Below, piece by piece: positions 10,083 through 21,392 of a DNA stretch of 64,000 bases. The notes beneath the pieces were generated by a model. It had not been told where the DNA came from and did not search any database. It saw nothing but the letters and a program-made list of their open reading frames with translations. The stretch's first letter is position 1, and each line of letters opens with the position of its first letter. Made by a program: the position numbers and the translations under genes. Origin of the DNA: Macrosoma leucophasiata (lineage: Eukaryota; Arthropoda; Insecta; Lepidoptera; Hedylidae); contig JAWQUS010000020.1 in the NCBI GenBank assembly GCA_036365455.1, positions 20,469,001-20,533,000 of the forward strand. Direction: 5' to 3'.

Positions 10083-10405
10083 ATCTCACCCGGCTGGTGT
10101 AGATCGTAAGCGATTTGTGTGATGGGTGACCGCTAGTGGCAAATTAAATGCGCGTTTCCGTGCTTCGGAGGGCACGTTAAGCTGTCAGTCCCGATTGCTA
10201 TAAATGGATATCAGTCGTTAAACTTTGTCGGAGGCCTTATGGGCGGTTTGGAAACATCCGACAGTGGGTTGGCCATTAACCCACCCACCTCCACCAATCC
10301 GCATTGGAGCAGCGTGGTGGAGTAAGCTCCAGTCCTCCCCCCAAAAAGGGGAGAGACTCGTGCCCAGCAGTGGGACGTATACCATGGGTTGCCATTATTA
10401 TTATA
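10083..10405 (+). mobile_element. family D retroposon
   Basis: Starts CACCCGGCTGGTGTAGATCG and ends GTGCCCAGCAGTGGGACGTATACC...GGGTTGCCATTATTATTA. Similar copies are at 33170-33460 and 50848-51515. The CCCAGCAGTGGGACGT end is shared with RTE-type LINE tails in moths. No tRNA-like head was confirmed. Confidence 0.65.
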
Positions 10406-10617
10406 TTTATTAACCATTATTTAATTAATGTCTGTCTGTATGCACTGTGTCTACAATCTGTGTCAATAAATTCTTCTCAATTTAATTTCAATTTTTAGGT
10501 AAGGAACGTTACGAGTAGGTAGTTCCAGTAGTCTAATGATGGGTAGGTACCTAATTTACCCAAGGAGGTAACTTATGCAACTGTGTTTTGATCTTAGTTG
10601 TAAAACTAAAAGTAGAG

Positions 10618-10832
10618 ACTGGTGGTAGAGCTCCACCACCACCGCATTACCTTATATACTTGCCGCTAAATGGTAGTGTTGAGCAATATCGTGTTCCGGT
10701 CAGGTGGCAATGTACGGCCCTAATTTCTGGCACAGAGGCATAACACAGGCCTCAGGAGTGGTAACGCCTCTGCATTTTGACCTTGGTCTTTGTGTGGGTA
10801 TCTATAGGCTGCAGTCATCACTTAACATCAAT
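10618..10832 (+). mobile_element. family A, 3'-truncated
   Basis: Starts ACTGGTGGTAGAGCTCC with a short internal deletion. It stops after CATCACTTAACATCA without the poly-A end. Confidence 0.8.
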
Positions 10833-10895
10833 AACTCTCCGCAGGCTCAGATGTTCGAGCCTAATTTGTAGCCAATTTTGTAGCCTATGCAAACC

Positions 10896-11092
10896 TTTTT
10901 TATGTTATGTAAGTGGCAAACAAGCATACAGTTCACATTGATGTTAAGTGATGACTGATATTACGGGGCCATACATAACCATCTAACCGGAACACGATTG
11001 TACTGAACACTACTATTTAGCGGCAGATACATTAGGTAATGCGGTGGTGCCTACGCCTTCGAGCTCCTACACTGGAACTCTACCAGCAGTAA
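10896..11092 (-). mobile_element. family A with internal deletion
   Basis: T-run at 10896, GTGGCAAACAAGCATACAG, then a jump from GATGACTG to ATATTACGGGGCC, and the head at 11092. It lies tail to tail with the preceding copy. Confidence 0.75.
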
Positions 11093-11162
11093 AGAAGAAC
11101 TATGAGCAAGCACTTTATTCATTAAAAATTAATATTTTAAAAAGTTTTAAAATATTTATTAA

Positions 11163-11468
11163 GCTGCCTCAGTAGTCTAGTGACAGTAGGCCACTACTTC
11201 CAAGCTGGGGTCCTGGGTTACATTCCGGGGCTATCAAAGATAAATGTGTAAAATCCTTTATCTCTGGTTCTATGGGGATTTTTCCATTTTCTGGAAGTTT
11301 CTTAGTACCTCGGAGTTTGGTAATGAGCTCAGAGATGTCAACAGACTCGCCATCTGTAACATAGGCCAAAACGTAACCGGCGAATCGAGGGTGTCTGTAT
11401 GTATACTTGAATGCATGCATTTACCTCTGCCAACTCCTTGGGGAACTACAGGCGTGAAGTTACAAAAT
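11163..11468 (+). mobile_element. family B SINE, full length
   Basis: Runs from GCTGCCTCAGTAGTCTAGTG through the AAAACGTAACCGGCGAATCG core to GGCGTGAAGTTACAAAATT. It is the best example of both ends on the plus strand. Confidence 0.75.
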
Positions 11469-11593
11469 TACTTATTTTTTTTTAAACAATACACAAAAGG
11501 TTAAGCTAAAAACTGGCGAGGGTTCTCAGCATCAAGACAGCTCAGCATCGTCATTTGTCTAATAAAGTGCTTCGAAACAAATCTGCCGCTTAT

Positions 11594-11632
11594 GGGGGGT
11601 GTGGAGGGGGAGGGGGTGGGGGTGGTGTGGGG
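11594..11632 (+). other. G-run tract
   Basis: Runs of 4-6 G separated by short spacers (GGGGGG, GGAGGGGG, AGGGGGTGGGGG, GGGG) could form a G-quadruplex. Nothing else is recognised in 11469-11840. Confidence 0.5.
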
Positions 11633-11840
11633 CTGTTATTTAGTCACCACCGCGCCATTTGCCGGCTGCTTTACATAACTGATTCAATAACGCGATACGA
11701 CGCAAGTTTCGCCAGAATTGATGGTGCCGGTATAAGTGGGGCGGCTTATTTCCTCATTGTTTATTTTGCAACAGCAACACTGTATTTCGTTTACATGTAA
11801 TTATAGGCAGGAATAAATGAAACAAATTAATACTGAATTT

Positions 11841-12632
11841 TCAACCAAACTCTCTTAATTTTTGCTGAGTGGCTATAGATGTGTGAGGTCTAGCGTTATC
11901 ATGATGAAACACCACACCCCTTCTGTTGATCAATTCCGGCCGCTTTCTCTCAACTTCTTGCTTTAATTTCATCAGTTGTTCGCAGTAGAGTTCAGAATCG
12001 ATAGTCCTGCCTGGTGGTAATAGCTCATAACAGAATAATGCCCTTCCAATCCCACCACACACACAACATCACCTTATTGCGAGTTAACCCGGGTTTCGCC
12101 ACAGTCTGTGAAGCCTGACCGGCCTTTGACCACGACCTTTTTCGCACGTTCTTGTCGTACGTGATCCACTTTTCATCACCAGTTATCAGCTTCTTCAAAA
12201 ATGATTCGGTTTCATTAAGTCGTAATAAAGAATCACAAATGAGTGCACGGTTCATTAGGTTTCTTTCAGTGAGCTCGTGAGGTACCCAAATATCGAGCTT
12301 TTTTTTGTACCCAGCTTTTTCAAATGCGCCAAAACTGTTTTGTGATCAATTTTCAGTTCTTTAGCTACGTCGTAACTACTGATATGTCGATCTTGCTCCA
12401 CTTTTTCAAAAATGGCATCCATTTTATCCGTAATAGGGCGACCAGAGAGAGGTGCATCCTTGACATCAAAATTTCCGGATTGACAACGCTTAAACCAAAT
12501 GTGTGCTACTCTCACAGACACTGCACTAGGTCCATAATAATCGCAAATTTTTTTCGTGGCTTGCGTTGCATTTTTACCTTTTTTTGTAGTAAAATTTTAA
12601 AATGTATCGAATTTCTTCATTAGATTCACTCA
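11841..12632 (-). pseudogene. mariner transposase, frameshifted and truncated
   Basis: Three overlapping minus-strand frames together match a mariner-family transposase. The HTH-containing N-terminus (from the ATG at 12632) includes AHIWFKRCQSGNFDVKD. The middle carries the GDEKWI motif with the first catalytic Asp. The last part carries [12 protein letters not shown] with the second. The frame breaks in an A-run near 12580, near 12290-12300 and near 12050. A stop follows KLREFG at 11841, so the third catalytic acidic residue and the C-terminal third are absent. Terminal inverted repeats were not identified. It cannot encode an active transposase. Confidence 0.88.
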
Positions 12633-13650
12633 TCTTGACAGTACGAAAAACAATTGAAAATCACACATTTGCCTAATTTGAATTTGGAATTATGTTCTTT
12701 AAAATTTTAACTCTCAATGATACCAAAACCAGCCAGATACAAATACTACAGCCAAAGAGATTCTATTACAAGTTCATACATACTATAATGCGAAAAGACT
12801 TTTTCCCCAACCATTAAACAATTATTTGGTGCAACCCAGGGTTAGAGATGGGCAAAGTATTTTTCTTTTCTTTTCCTTTGAAGTCGGCAATTTAAATTCC
12901 TTACTACCTCTATTGTCTGTTATATTTTCTCTTTTTCTCTGGAGTATGTAAAAGAAAAACTAGTAGGTATTTCGAAGTTCCATGTGATTCATCAGGAATA
13001 TTATCAAACTCCAGGGTTATCCATTGGAAGCATTATTAACAAAAAAATCTCCCAAGTGCTAGTCGGACTAGTATTCATAGGGTTCCGTACAACGGAGAAA
13101 TTTATTTTATTACCGTTAATACCATAGACTATTTCAAACCGAAATTTTCTTTAGGTAATCCTTAGTTAAGAGACTGGTTATTATAGAAGTTTTAGATATC
13201 AACGGGAGTGAAGACACAGTCAAAATGTAATACTTAGCTATGATATGCTCTATCTTTGTCGAAAGCTCAATTGTGGGGAAGACATAACATGACAAAAGCG
13301 CAATTTAGTACCTGAGTGAATTTCTCAAGCATACATTTTAGACGGCGTCGCTGAAAATCGTATCTTAAACTACATTTAAGTAATACAGTTAATTTTTTTA
13401 GGAAAATAGACTTATATTTCTTGATGAGGCCATCAATATATTTATAGAAAACATTTTGGAAATTAGAGAAAAAACAAAATGTTTCCCATGTTTCTAAGTA
13501 TGGTGGCGCGTCCGCGTTCATTTTTAAATCGTTCCTTTTAAGAGTATGTGTTTTAATATATATTAATAATATAAAGGTTTGGTATCATTTCAAAATGACA
13601 CAAATATAATTATTGTATGTTTAGTGATATTTTTTTAAATAAATATTTTA
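12633..13650. other. no gene seen
   Basis: AT-rich. A short stretch at 13061-13100 with AGGGTTCCGTACAACGG recalls the repeat at 43744-44105. Short ORFs are not convincing. Confidence 0.35.
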
Positions 13651-13660
13651 TACAAGTTTC

Positions 13661-14140
13661 TAATTTTGGTGGTCCAATTTTGGTGATTTTGGTGGTGTTT
13701 TACGTATGACAAGAGTTGTTTTGCTACACCAAAATTATTAATATTTCTGCATGCTTGGAAAAAGTCGAAGTTAGCACTCGCGGAGTACTTGGAGACGATA
13801 AGGGTTGCAGAAAAGAGGAGAAAAGATGTAAACTATGTGCGAAAAAAAGAAAAAGAAAATGAATAAACATTTTAATAAAATGTTAATTCACTAATATTAT
13901 GAGGATTTATTGATTAATTAAAATTACGTTGTAGTAAAACAATTTTGTTGCCATATTTACTAATTTTGGAGTCAGGTATCAATTTTGGTGTCTTACAAAT
14001 TCCGGTGTTGACAATATATTAGAAGTTTTTAGTATTAAATAGATTTCTCTTACATTTTTTATAACTCAATAGGTATTTATTGAAAATAAATAATAAGAAT
14101 TACTGTTAAATTCAAAAACAAAAATTTACACCAAAATTAG
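13661..14140. repeat. dispersed AATTTTGGTG motif cluster
   Basis: AATTTTGGTG or one-base variants occur near 13662, 13676, 13961 and 13981, with the reverse complement near 13727 and 14129. They are irregularly spaced, not tandem. Confidence 0.6.
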
Positions 14141-14930
14141 GCAAAAAAACGTAGTTGTTGAAATTCACTCACCTAATGCTTTAGCTAAAATACGTTCACG
14201 ACTAAGGGAGTATGTACCTAATTACTTACTTTAGTAAGCAGTTATTAGTCGTAGTAAATATGAAAAGCCAGCTTGTTTCCCAATTTCAATATAAAAGTTT
14301 AGATATGTAGGTACTTCAATGGGCTGTCACGTCGACACACATACAGACTGAATAAAACTCATAAATTACAGTTCTCCCAAATGAATCTAAATACAATTGC
14401 GTCCCCAACATCCAGAAATAACTGATAGTGTCCGAGCAATATATCGGTCGAAGGCATTTGGCTCGGGACCCGCCATCTAAGCCGCAGTCTTGGCAACGGT
14501 CGGAAATCACTTAAAGTGATATAGTTTTTGTTAATACGATCTAAACTCAATAAATATGGAGTAATTGCAAGCATTAAATGAAGTGGATCGAACGGCGCGT
14601 AATGGGGATGAATGCTTTTCCCTATCACATTAGCGGACGATTGTCGACGGTTAACTTGATTGTAGGCCACGGGACAAGGGAGGAGAGGCGAGCGGATGAG
14701 TATTTCTGAAACATACATCGTGGATTGTAATATAATTGGAGAAAGGAATTTGGACATTTAGGGCCAATAAATAAAATAATTTTATTTCTAATGAGTTCTA
14801 TTTGTCAGATCAATAACAAGCATTAAATCAGTTTTATACACATACTTAATAATATTATCGAATAATCATCTAAGAAACGAACTCGCGACTGTTTTTAACG
14901 CTCTAGTTGGTAATTATATCACCACATTTG
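14141..14930. other. no gene seen
   Basis: The 132-codon minus ORF at 14359-14757 has no recognisable domain, a composition like its surroundings and no splice context. Confidence 0.35.
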
Positions 14931-15010
14931 GGGCTTGGGTAGGTCGGTAGGTAAAGCGGCTAGACTGGTTATCCTAGGGTCGCAGGTTCGATTTCTGTCC
15001 GAAGTAAAAA
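14931..15010 (+). mobile_element. family C tRNA-like SINE
   Basis: GCTTGGGTAGGTCGGTAGG..AAGCGGCTAGACTGG..., B-box-like GCAGGTTCGATTTCTGTCC, then GAAGTAAAAAT. It is too diverged for a functional tRNA. Confidence 0.55.
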
Positions 15011-16177
15011 TATTTGTGCCATTATTTTTAAATTTCTTATTTAAATCGCATGTATAAAAATAATAATATATTACTACACTGCTCTCGTATTTTGGACAGA
15101 AAAGCGAAGTTTAATATTTTTTATAATATACCTATATTTATTCGACATTCTAATATTTATGATAATTTTAGGACAGAAGATATATATTGAGTCATATTGT
15201 TATATAAAATAATAACATTTTACAGAATATCTGTAGGTATACAACAAACGTTTATAAGAGGTCTCATTTTCAATATTAATATATTACACTAAGACTAACT
15301 ATAAAATGTACCCATTTAATCGGTTGACCTTTGCTCAAAATAGAGCTCTTTCAAATCAAATTTAAGAATACGATACCTACCATGGACACATAGATATTAG
15401 ATACAATTAGGTATAGATATTACAGTATTATAAGACACATGTCAGTATTTTGAACACACATGTTAAAAGTACGTACAATACTCCTCTTTTTCGTCTGAGG
15501 TTAAAAAGTAGAGTGTTCAAATTATGAAATCCTATAATCCGATAATCGCTCCTCTCATAACAGACACCACACTCGATGTCCAAACATAGCATCATTGTAT
15601 CGCGACCGCTCTCAAGTCGACATTGCGACTCAATTCGCTTACGTATTGTGGCGAGGGAGTGATGTCTATCTACTTTGTGTCCACTAATACATTGCTTGGC
15701 TAAATTTAGTGGAACATTAATTAAGTTTTGTTGATCTTTCTATTTATTAAAGGCATGCTATTGTTGGTAGTAGGTAATTGCTGTAATTCATAGATGTTAC
15801 TACCGGCATTTCCGAATTGAATAAGAAAATAAAATATCGTTAGGAATAATGCACGCTAGCTTTTTTTAGGACTGAATCTCAAACCATTCAATCTTTCATA
15901 TAAGTAATGCGAGTCAATGATACCTACTTCCGTATTACATAATATAGGTATATCTATAATACGAAATCCTTCGTTGATTTACGCCTTAATTTACGTACCT
16001 ACTCTATAGCTGCATACAATGCACTAGTAAATACATTACAAGATTCTAGCAAGCCTGATTGCGAATTGCTCAACTGTACTATTGATACCGACACCGGGCT
16101 GTATTTACAATACAGGCATAAATCTTAGTTATCTAGTTAGTTTCCGTAGTGTAGCAATAGTAAAGCTAATCAAGGTT
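15011..16177. other. no gene seen
   Basis: AT-rich DNA with GATA- and TAAT-type motifs; no supported gene or repeat. Confidence 0.35.
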
Positions 16178-17065
16178 GCTGGGAGCCGTTGGATGCAGAC
16201 CGCCCAGAATAGGTAACTTCTTAATAAACTGGATCGTTTACTTAATAACTGTATTCGTTTTATCTTTGGTTTACGTAAATTCGATCACATTTCCCTATGT
16301 CGCTCTCGGTTAAGGTGGCTTCCTATCCGACAGCGACGATATGTCAGGTTACTTTGCATGTTATTTTCCTTAATTAACGATCTTAACTCTCCCGATTACC
16401 TTAAATTAAACTTTCATATTCTGAGCGATTCTCACAACATCAATCTTCGTTCTTCTGAAAATCTCCTACTTGAAATGCCTTCCCATCGAACTGGTTTTAT
16501 GTCCAATTCTTTCACTGTTTCTGCAATAAAGCTCTGGAACGCTCTCCCCGCTGATATAAGAAAGTCCTCCAGTAAGTTTAGCTTTAAACGGAAGCTCCGA
16601 GAACATTTCTTGAACATATAATTTTCTTGAGTTTGCCTTGAGACATTCTTTCATTTGTTTTATTCATCATTCTATATAATTTATGTATTATTTAAGGTTT
16701 CTGTTTATATATTTTATATATTTATTTAAGTATGTATTTGTATGTATGTATATATTTATTTTTGCTATTCTCGTATGAAAGTTTATTTATAACTTGTATA
16801 ATAAAATACTTGTATGAATTTATTTCAAATTTTAATGTTAGTATTTTTTATTTTTTATTTCTCTTTGTTTTCCTTCTTGGTCTCTCACTGCACCTCAGTA
16901 AAATTCTCACCACTACCCAAAGGTTGACTGGTAGATAATGCTTTTCAGCATTAAGTCCGCCACATGTACCAATTTGTGCAAGAAAGTTTAAATAAATAAA
17001 TAAATAGGTCATTGTGGAAGTCTCTGGGGGAAGCCTATGTTCAGCAGTGGACGTCTATAGGCTGA
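16178..17065 (+). pseudogene. RTE-like LINE, last codons of ORF, split by a CR1-like LINE
   Basis: 16178-16214 reads AGSRWMQTAQNR, and 17010 resumes in frame with SLWKSLGEAYVQQWTSIG and a stop at 17063-17065. This is the usual C-terminal end of an RTE-type moth LINE. The two parts are separated by 16215-17009. A GATGAT microsatellite tail follows. Confidence 0.7.
16215..17002 (+). pseudogene. CR1-like LINE reverse transcriptase, 5'-truncated
   Basis: The open frame from about 16220 through 16621 reads as the C-terminal end of a non-LTR reverse transcriptase: NNCIRFIFGLRKFDHISL, LRWLPIRQRR, YLKLNF, NLRSSENLLL, SFTVSAIKLWNALP and FKRKLREHFL. These are typical of the CR1/Daphne group. A 3' UTR of about 370 bp ends in a (TAAA)n run at 16988-17002. 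It is flanked by AATAGGT at 16208-16214 and 17003-17009, a 7-bp target duplication. Only the last ~130 residues remain. Confidence 0.82.
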
Positions 17066-17090
17066 TGATGATGATGGTGATGATGAGAGT
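17063..17090 (+). repeat. (GAT)n microsatellite tail
   Basis: GATGATGATGATGGTGATGATGA follows the RTE-like stop codon, as is usual for these elements. Confidence 0.8.
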
Positions 17091-17368
17091 TCTAGTGTAG
17101 GCGCTTGAGGGCGTAGGTACCACCATATTACCTTATCTATCTACCGCCAACGGGTAGTGTTCAGCACTATCGTGTTCCGGTTAGATGGTAGATACTTAAT
17201 ATATGGTTTTATAATCACGATCACAGAGACAAAGCAACTAAGGTTTAAGGGGTGGCAACGCACCTGCAATATGACCTCTGGTTTTTGTATAGATTGTCTA
17301 TAGGCTGCAGTCATCACTTAAAATCCATGTGAACTGCATGCTTTTTTGCCACGTTCGTTACATAAAAA
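17088..17368 (+). mobile_element. family A, divergent subtype
   Basis: Carries the second subtype signatures (ATCACAGAGACAAAGCAACTAAGG) and ends in CATAAAAATC. Confidence 0.75.
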
Positions 17369-18500
17369 TCATTGTAACAATAAGTTAAGTTGAAAGTGTT
17401 GAAACTAGAACGTGATGATAATGTGAACAAAAAAAGAATCTCATGTGCGGATAATGGACTTGCCGCGTGGCCACTGCCGCGGGCGCCGCGTGGCCGCGTG
17501 TCAGTAACGAGACGGATTCCCGCACACCCGCTGTGACTGCCGTCCGGCCACTCGGCAGCGCGGGGTCGCGGGATTATCCATTGGCCTATCCGATTGTTAA
17601 ACGCTGTTTTTTTTAATAATAGACAATGTATTACGGCTGGCTTGCTTCAATCCGATCGGTGTTAATTATTAAAAAAAATAAAAATCGTAATAATTTGTAT
17701 CGGTTGCAGAGATCCAAGAAGAGCAAGACTGATGAAATAGGTCGAGCAAGTATTGTTCGGAATGATTGTTTATCTATGTTTTTTTTTGAGGAAATAAACA
17801 ATTTTATCGATTGTATCAATCCATTGGTTTCTTAATGGTAAGTTATTGTTTTTTTTTATATTTCTATTGATGGTTGCAGTGGCCCAGGAACATTTAGACC
17901 TAAACAAAATAGTTCGTGTATTGTGCGAAGGTCAAGGTCACAGGTAGGTACACCATAATGGTGTACCTACCTGTGAAGAGAGTGATAAATGGCTATATTT
18001 GATGTTACATTATCTCTACCTACAACGTTAGGGTAGTCCCTAACTAAATAATATGTCCCTAACGGTATAGGTATATATAAAATAAGTTCATTTTATTTAT
18101 AGGTATTTGAAATAAATGTAATAACATGTACATTTTCTTTGTTAGTTAAGCACACAAGCCCACAGCTAAACGCCTGCGTGGCGCCGGTTATTAGAACCGG
18201 ATAAGCGGCGCACGCGCATGCCGCAAGCCACAATGGCTGTGTAATCCGTTGGAGGTACGTTGTTTGTGTAGCTCGATAATTGAGACTATAATGATATCGT
18301 AATAGATGCGTTTTTATTTTTATGAGCCTTCGGTAAATACAAGTTATTATGAAAATGAAAGATATTATTATTTAAGTTTAAAATGTATTAGGTACATTCA
18401 TGGAAATTAGATTCACTTACTTATGTGTGTTTCGGTGCAACGTTTTGACATATTTTTCTGTTTTTCTATAGTAATAATTATTAAGATAATATGTGACCTA
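17369..18500. other. unique-looking DNA with GC-rich islands
   Basis: GC-rich stretches at 17455-17580 and 18165-18250 stand out from the AT-rich surroundings. No ORF or repeat explains them. I read them as possible regulatory DNA. Confidence 0.35.
17938..17976. repeat. perfect 18-bp palindrome, 3-nt loop
   Basis: Arms TCACAGGTAGGTACACCA (17938-17955) and its complement (17959-17976), separated by TAA. Confidence 0.95.
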
Positions 18501-18690
18501 CCATGACCAAATAGGTCGAGTTCTGTCTGATGGTGGGATCAAAAGTCTTAGGAATCGGCGTGCATGTATGAAGGAAAAGAATGATGAAGGTAGACCAGGT
18601 ACAAGAGGTATGTCAGGACCGGGATATCTGGCGCTCTATACTCTCTGCCTACCGCGTTAGGAACCTGGCGTGAAGATACATACATAAGAT
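18500..18690 (+). pseudogene. RTE-like LINE 3' end
   Basis: Contains the coding remnant IGRVLSDGGIKSLRNRRACM found also at 22.2 kb, then the end CTACCGCGTTAGGAACCTGGCGTGAAGATACATACATA. A single-base shift is present after ACMK. Confidence 0.65.
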
Positions 18691-18876
18691 AATATGTCCT
18701 CTTTGGCTGTTTGAAGTAGGTACATGACGGTTTTACATTCCAATTTGGAGCTTTATTCTAGAAACCAATCGGAAACTGAGAGTTAGCGATATTTAAGTAG
18801 TTTTAATACTAGTAAATTACTAAACTAATAAATTTTACGTAGGTACCTACTAATAAACTAAAACTACTTTTTTGTT

Positions 18877-19075
18877 ATTTTTTTTTTATTAAACGAAGGT
18901 GGCAAATATGCTTGCAGTTCACATGGATGTTAAGTGATGACCGACATCTATACGAAAGCCAGAACGACAAATGCAGATGCGCTGTCAACCCTGAAACCTA
19001 AGTTGTTATGTTTCTCGGATAGTTATTACCGGGTCATACATTATTTTCAAGGCAAAGAATAGTACCTAACACTAA
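18877..19075 (-). mobile_element. family A, 5'-truncated
   Basis: T-run, then GGTGGCAAATATGCTTGCAG..GATGTTAAGTGATGACC and the second-subtype middle. Confidence 0.7.
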
Positions 19076-19507
19076 TACACCAATACCTAGTACCTAACAT
19101 ACTGTAAGAAAAACTAGAATTGTTGCATGACAAAATTTAATTAAAAAGTAATAGGTGTCAATTATTTAAATGAATTCGAGTCACAAAAGAGGATGGTACA
19201 AATCGTCTATCAATAAAGGTCCCCCTCGACACTTGTCGCGTGGACCATAATGCACCATTAATATTTATTACTCTGCCTACACCATGCCACACAAGTATCA
19301 ATAGGTAAATCACTTTACGTCGAAGGGCCAGTAATGGGCCTGGTTGCCCTGTGTACATTAAGTGATGGAAGAAAAAAAAAACTAAAATTTAAAAGTGCAC
19401 ATTAAAAAATGTAATGCGACATGATTAATTTGTTGATGGTGTTTATGTTCGTCATGTTTGCTTTCCCTCCCTTTTAATGGCTTAGTGTTCATTGGTCTTT
19501 ATTTTTA
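19076..19507. other. no gene seen
   Basis: AT-rich with no supported feature. Confidence 0.35.
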
Positions 19508-19781
19508 GTGCGAGATTCACAGACTTTGACTTTACTTTGAGCAAAGTATGCTTTGAACTGTCAGAAATGTATGGGTTTTGAAAGTTCGAAGCGTACTTTG
19601 CTCGAAAGTAAAGTCTTATGGTGAGATTCACAGACCGCACTACGACTTTACTTTGAGCAAAGTACGCTTAAAAATGTCAGTACAGTATGGGATTTGTCAG
19701 TTCGAAGCGTACTTTGCTTGAAAGTAAAGTCGTAGTGCTCTCTGTGAATCTCGCCCTTAGTGCGATCTGTGAATCTCACCA
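19508..19781. mobile_element. TTA-flanked MITE carrying a nested MITE
   Basis: Terminal inverted repeats GTGCGAGATTCACAGA and (reversed) TGGTGAGATTCACAGA, with TTA on each side (19505-19507 and 19782-19784). Inner inverted arms ACTTTACTTTGAGCAAAGTA and its near-complement follow. No coding capacity. The TTA duplication fits a PIF/Harbinger-mobilised MITE. Confidence 0.75.
19619..19756. mobile_element. inner MITE of the same family (138 bp)
   Basis: TIRs TGGTGAGATTCACAGA and (reversed) GGGCGAGATTCACAGA differ at 2 of 16 positions. TTA flanks both ends (19616-19618 and 19757-19759). It interrupts the outer MITE near its right end. Confidence 0.8.
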
Positions 19782-19887
19782 TTAGACCTGAGGCTGCGCT
19801 CATCAGCGGACTAGTGATCTATTTGGTCAACATAGGTCAACTTCGGACTCGCTTGGAATTCACTAAAATTAATTTGTTTTATTTTTT

Positions 19888-20166
19888 ACTGGTGGTAGAG
19901 TTCCAGTGTAGGAGCTCGAGGGCGTTGCTACCGAATTACTTAATTTATCTGCCGCTAAATAGTAGTGTGCAGCACTATCGTGTTCCGGTAAGGTGGTAAT
20001 GGCCCAGTAGTAGAGTCACAGAGCCATAACTAAGGTCTTAGGGGTGGAAATGCATCTGCATTTTGACCTCTGGTCTTAGTGTGGGTGTCTATAGGCTGCA
20101 GTCATTACTCAACATCAATGTGAACTACTTACAGGCTTGTTTGCTACCTTCAAAACATAAAAAAAC
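19888..20166 (+). mobile_element. family A, near full length
   Basis: Starts ACTGGTGGTAGAGTTCCAG and ends CATAAAAAAAC. Confidence 0.8.
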
Positions 20167-20794
20167 TACAATTACTTATTATTAACAACTAAAACTAGCT
20201 AATAACAAGTGTATTAAACACCACAGACAATGGTAAAGCCGTATTATTTGTATAATGATGGTAAGTTACACGGAAGGGCTCGGCACCCCTCGGTTGACCC
20301 TATTGCATCGACCTCAGTTTGAATGTGGCGCTGGTCCCTGATCATTCTCATTGTCAATTCATGTGAGAATTGTTTGTCCGTTTGGTTATTTTGATGAGCG
20401 TTGGTACTTCAGGGTGATGATCTCTACTTATAATAAAACTGTAGAAGCGTAAATTCTTAAAATAATATATATATAATAATTTGAAAAGATTGAAAAAAAT
20501 AATACCAGGGGATGTTACAAGATCGATACCGAACACAAATATGTGATTAGAAAATTTTTTGTCTGTCTGTCTGTCTCTCTGTTTGTTCAAGCATCACACA
20601 AAATCTACCGGTCTGATTACGATGAAACTTGGTATAGTTATACTTTAACATTTGGCGCACAACACTGGGTACTTATTTTCCCGGAAAATGTCTGCTTGTA
20701 TGAAAATATAAGTTGAACTTTCTGTAGTAAGTACAGATAATGATGAAGGCTTAGTTTAGACTAGTTTTTTTAAGTGTACCTAGATTTAACTTTG
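20167..20794. other. no gene seen
   Basis: 20530-20680 (GTCTGTCTGTCTGTCTCTCTG, ACCGGTCTGATTACGATGAAACTTGG) resembles the interior of Helitron-like repeats but has no recognisable ends. Confidence 0.35.
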
Positions 20795-21081
20795 TTTTTT
20801 TTTTATGTCATGAAATGGTAAACAAGCACACGGTCACATTGATGGTAAGTGCGTAAGTACTGTAGGTAATAACATCTACATAAAAACTTGAGATTTCAAT
20901 TTAAATGCGTCGCCACTCCTGAGGTCTAAATTTTTCTGCTAGAAATAACAGAGCCGCACATTACCACCATACCAGAACATGATAGCGCTAAACACTACCG
21001 TTTAGAGGCAAGTAGATTAGGTAATGTATTGCGGTGTTGCCTACGCCCGCACACTTCGTTACTGGAGTTCTAGCACCAGTA
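20795..21081 (-). mobile_element. family A, diverged
   Basis: T-run at 20795-20803, TGGTAAACAAGCACACGG, through to AGCACCAGTA. Confidence 0.75.
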
Positions 21082-21136
21082 AAAAGTAAGTAGTGTTAAG
21101 TAAGTTTTATAAGTGCTTGTCCATTTGCTACTACAA

Positions 21137-21392
21137 TCTAAAAATATATAAAAATCAATTGCTGTTCGTTAGTCTCGCTAAAACTCGAGAACGGCTGGAC
21201 CCATTTGGATAATTTTGAATTTGAATGATTTTTGGAAGTTCAGGGTAAAAAGTAGGAAAATATGAAAAAAAATAAGGGAAATAGTAAAAACCACAATTTA
21301 ATTTTCCCATACAAATAGTTCGTAGGTATCTATCAAACCTTTGACACATTATTTCATTCTGAGGCAATACGAAGTTTGCCGGGTCAGCTAGT
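21137..21392 (+). mobile_element. Helitron-like element, 256 bp
   Basis: Begins TCTAAAAATATATAAAAATC after an A and ends GCCGGGTCAGCTAGT before a T. TC...CTAGT between A and T is the Helitron insertion signature. Same family as 9573-9775. Confidence 0.65.

Noticed and set aside
14359..14757. 132-codon minus-strand ORF
   Set aside because: No recognisable domain, no splice or promoter context, composition like neighbouring DNA.
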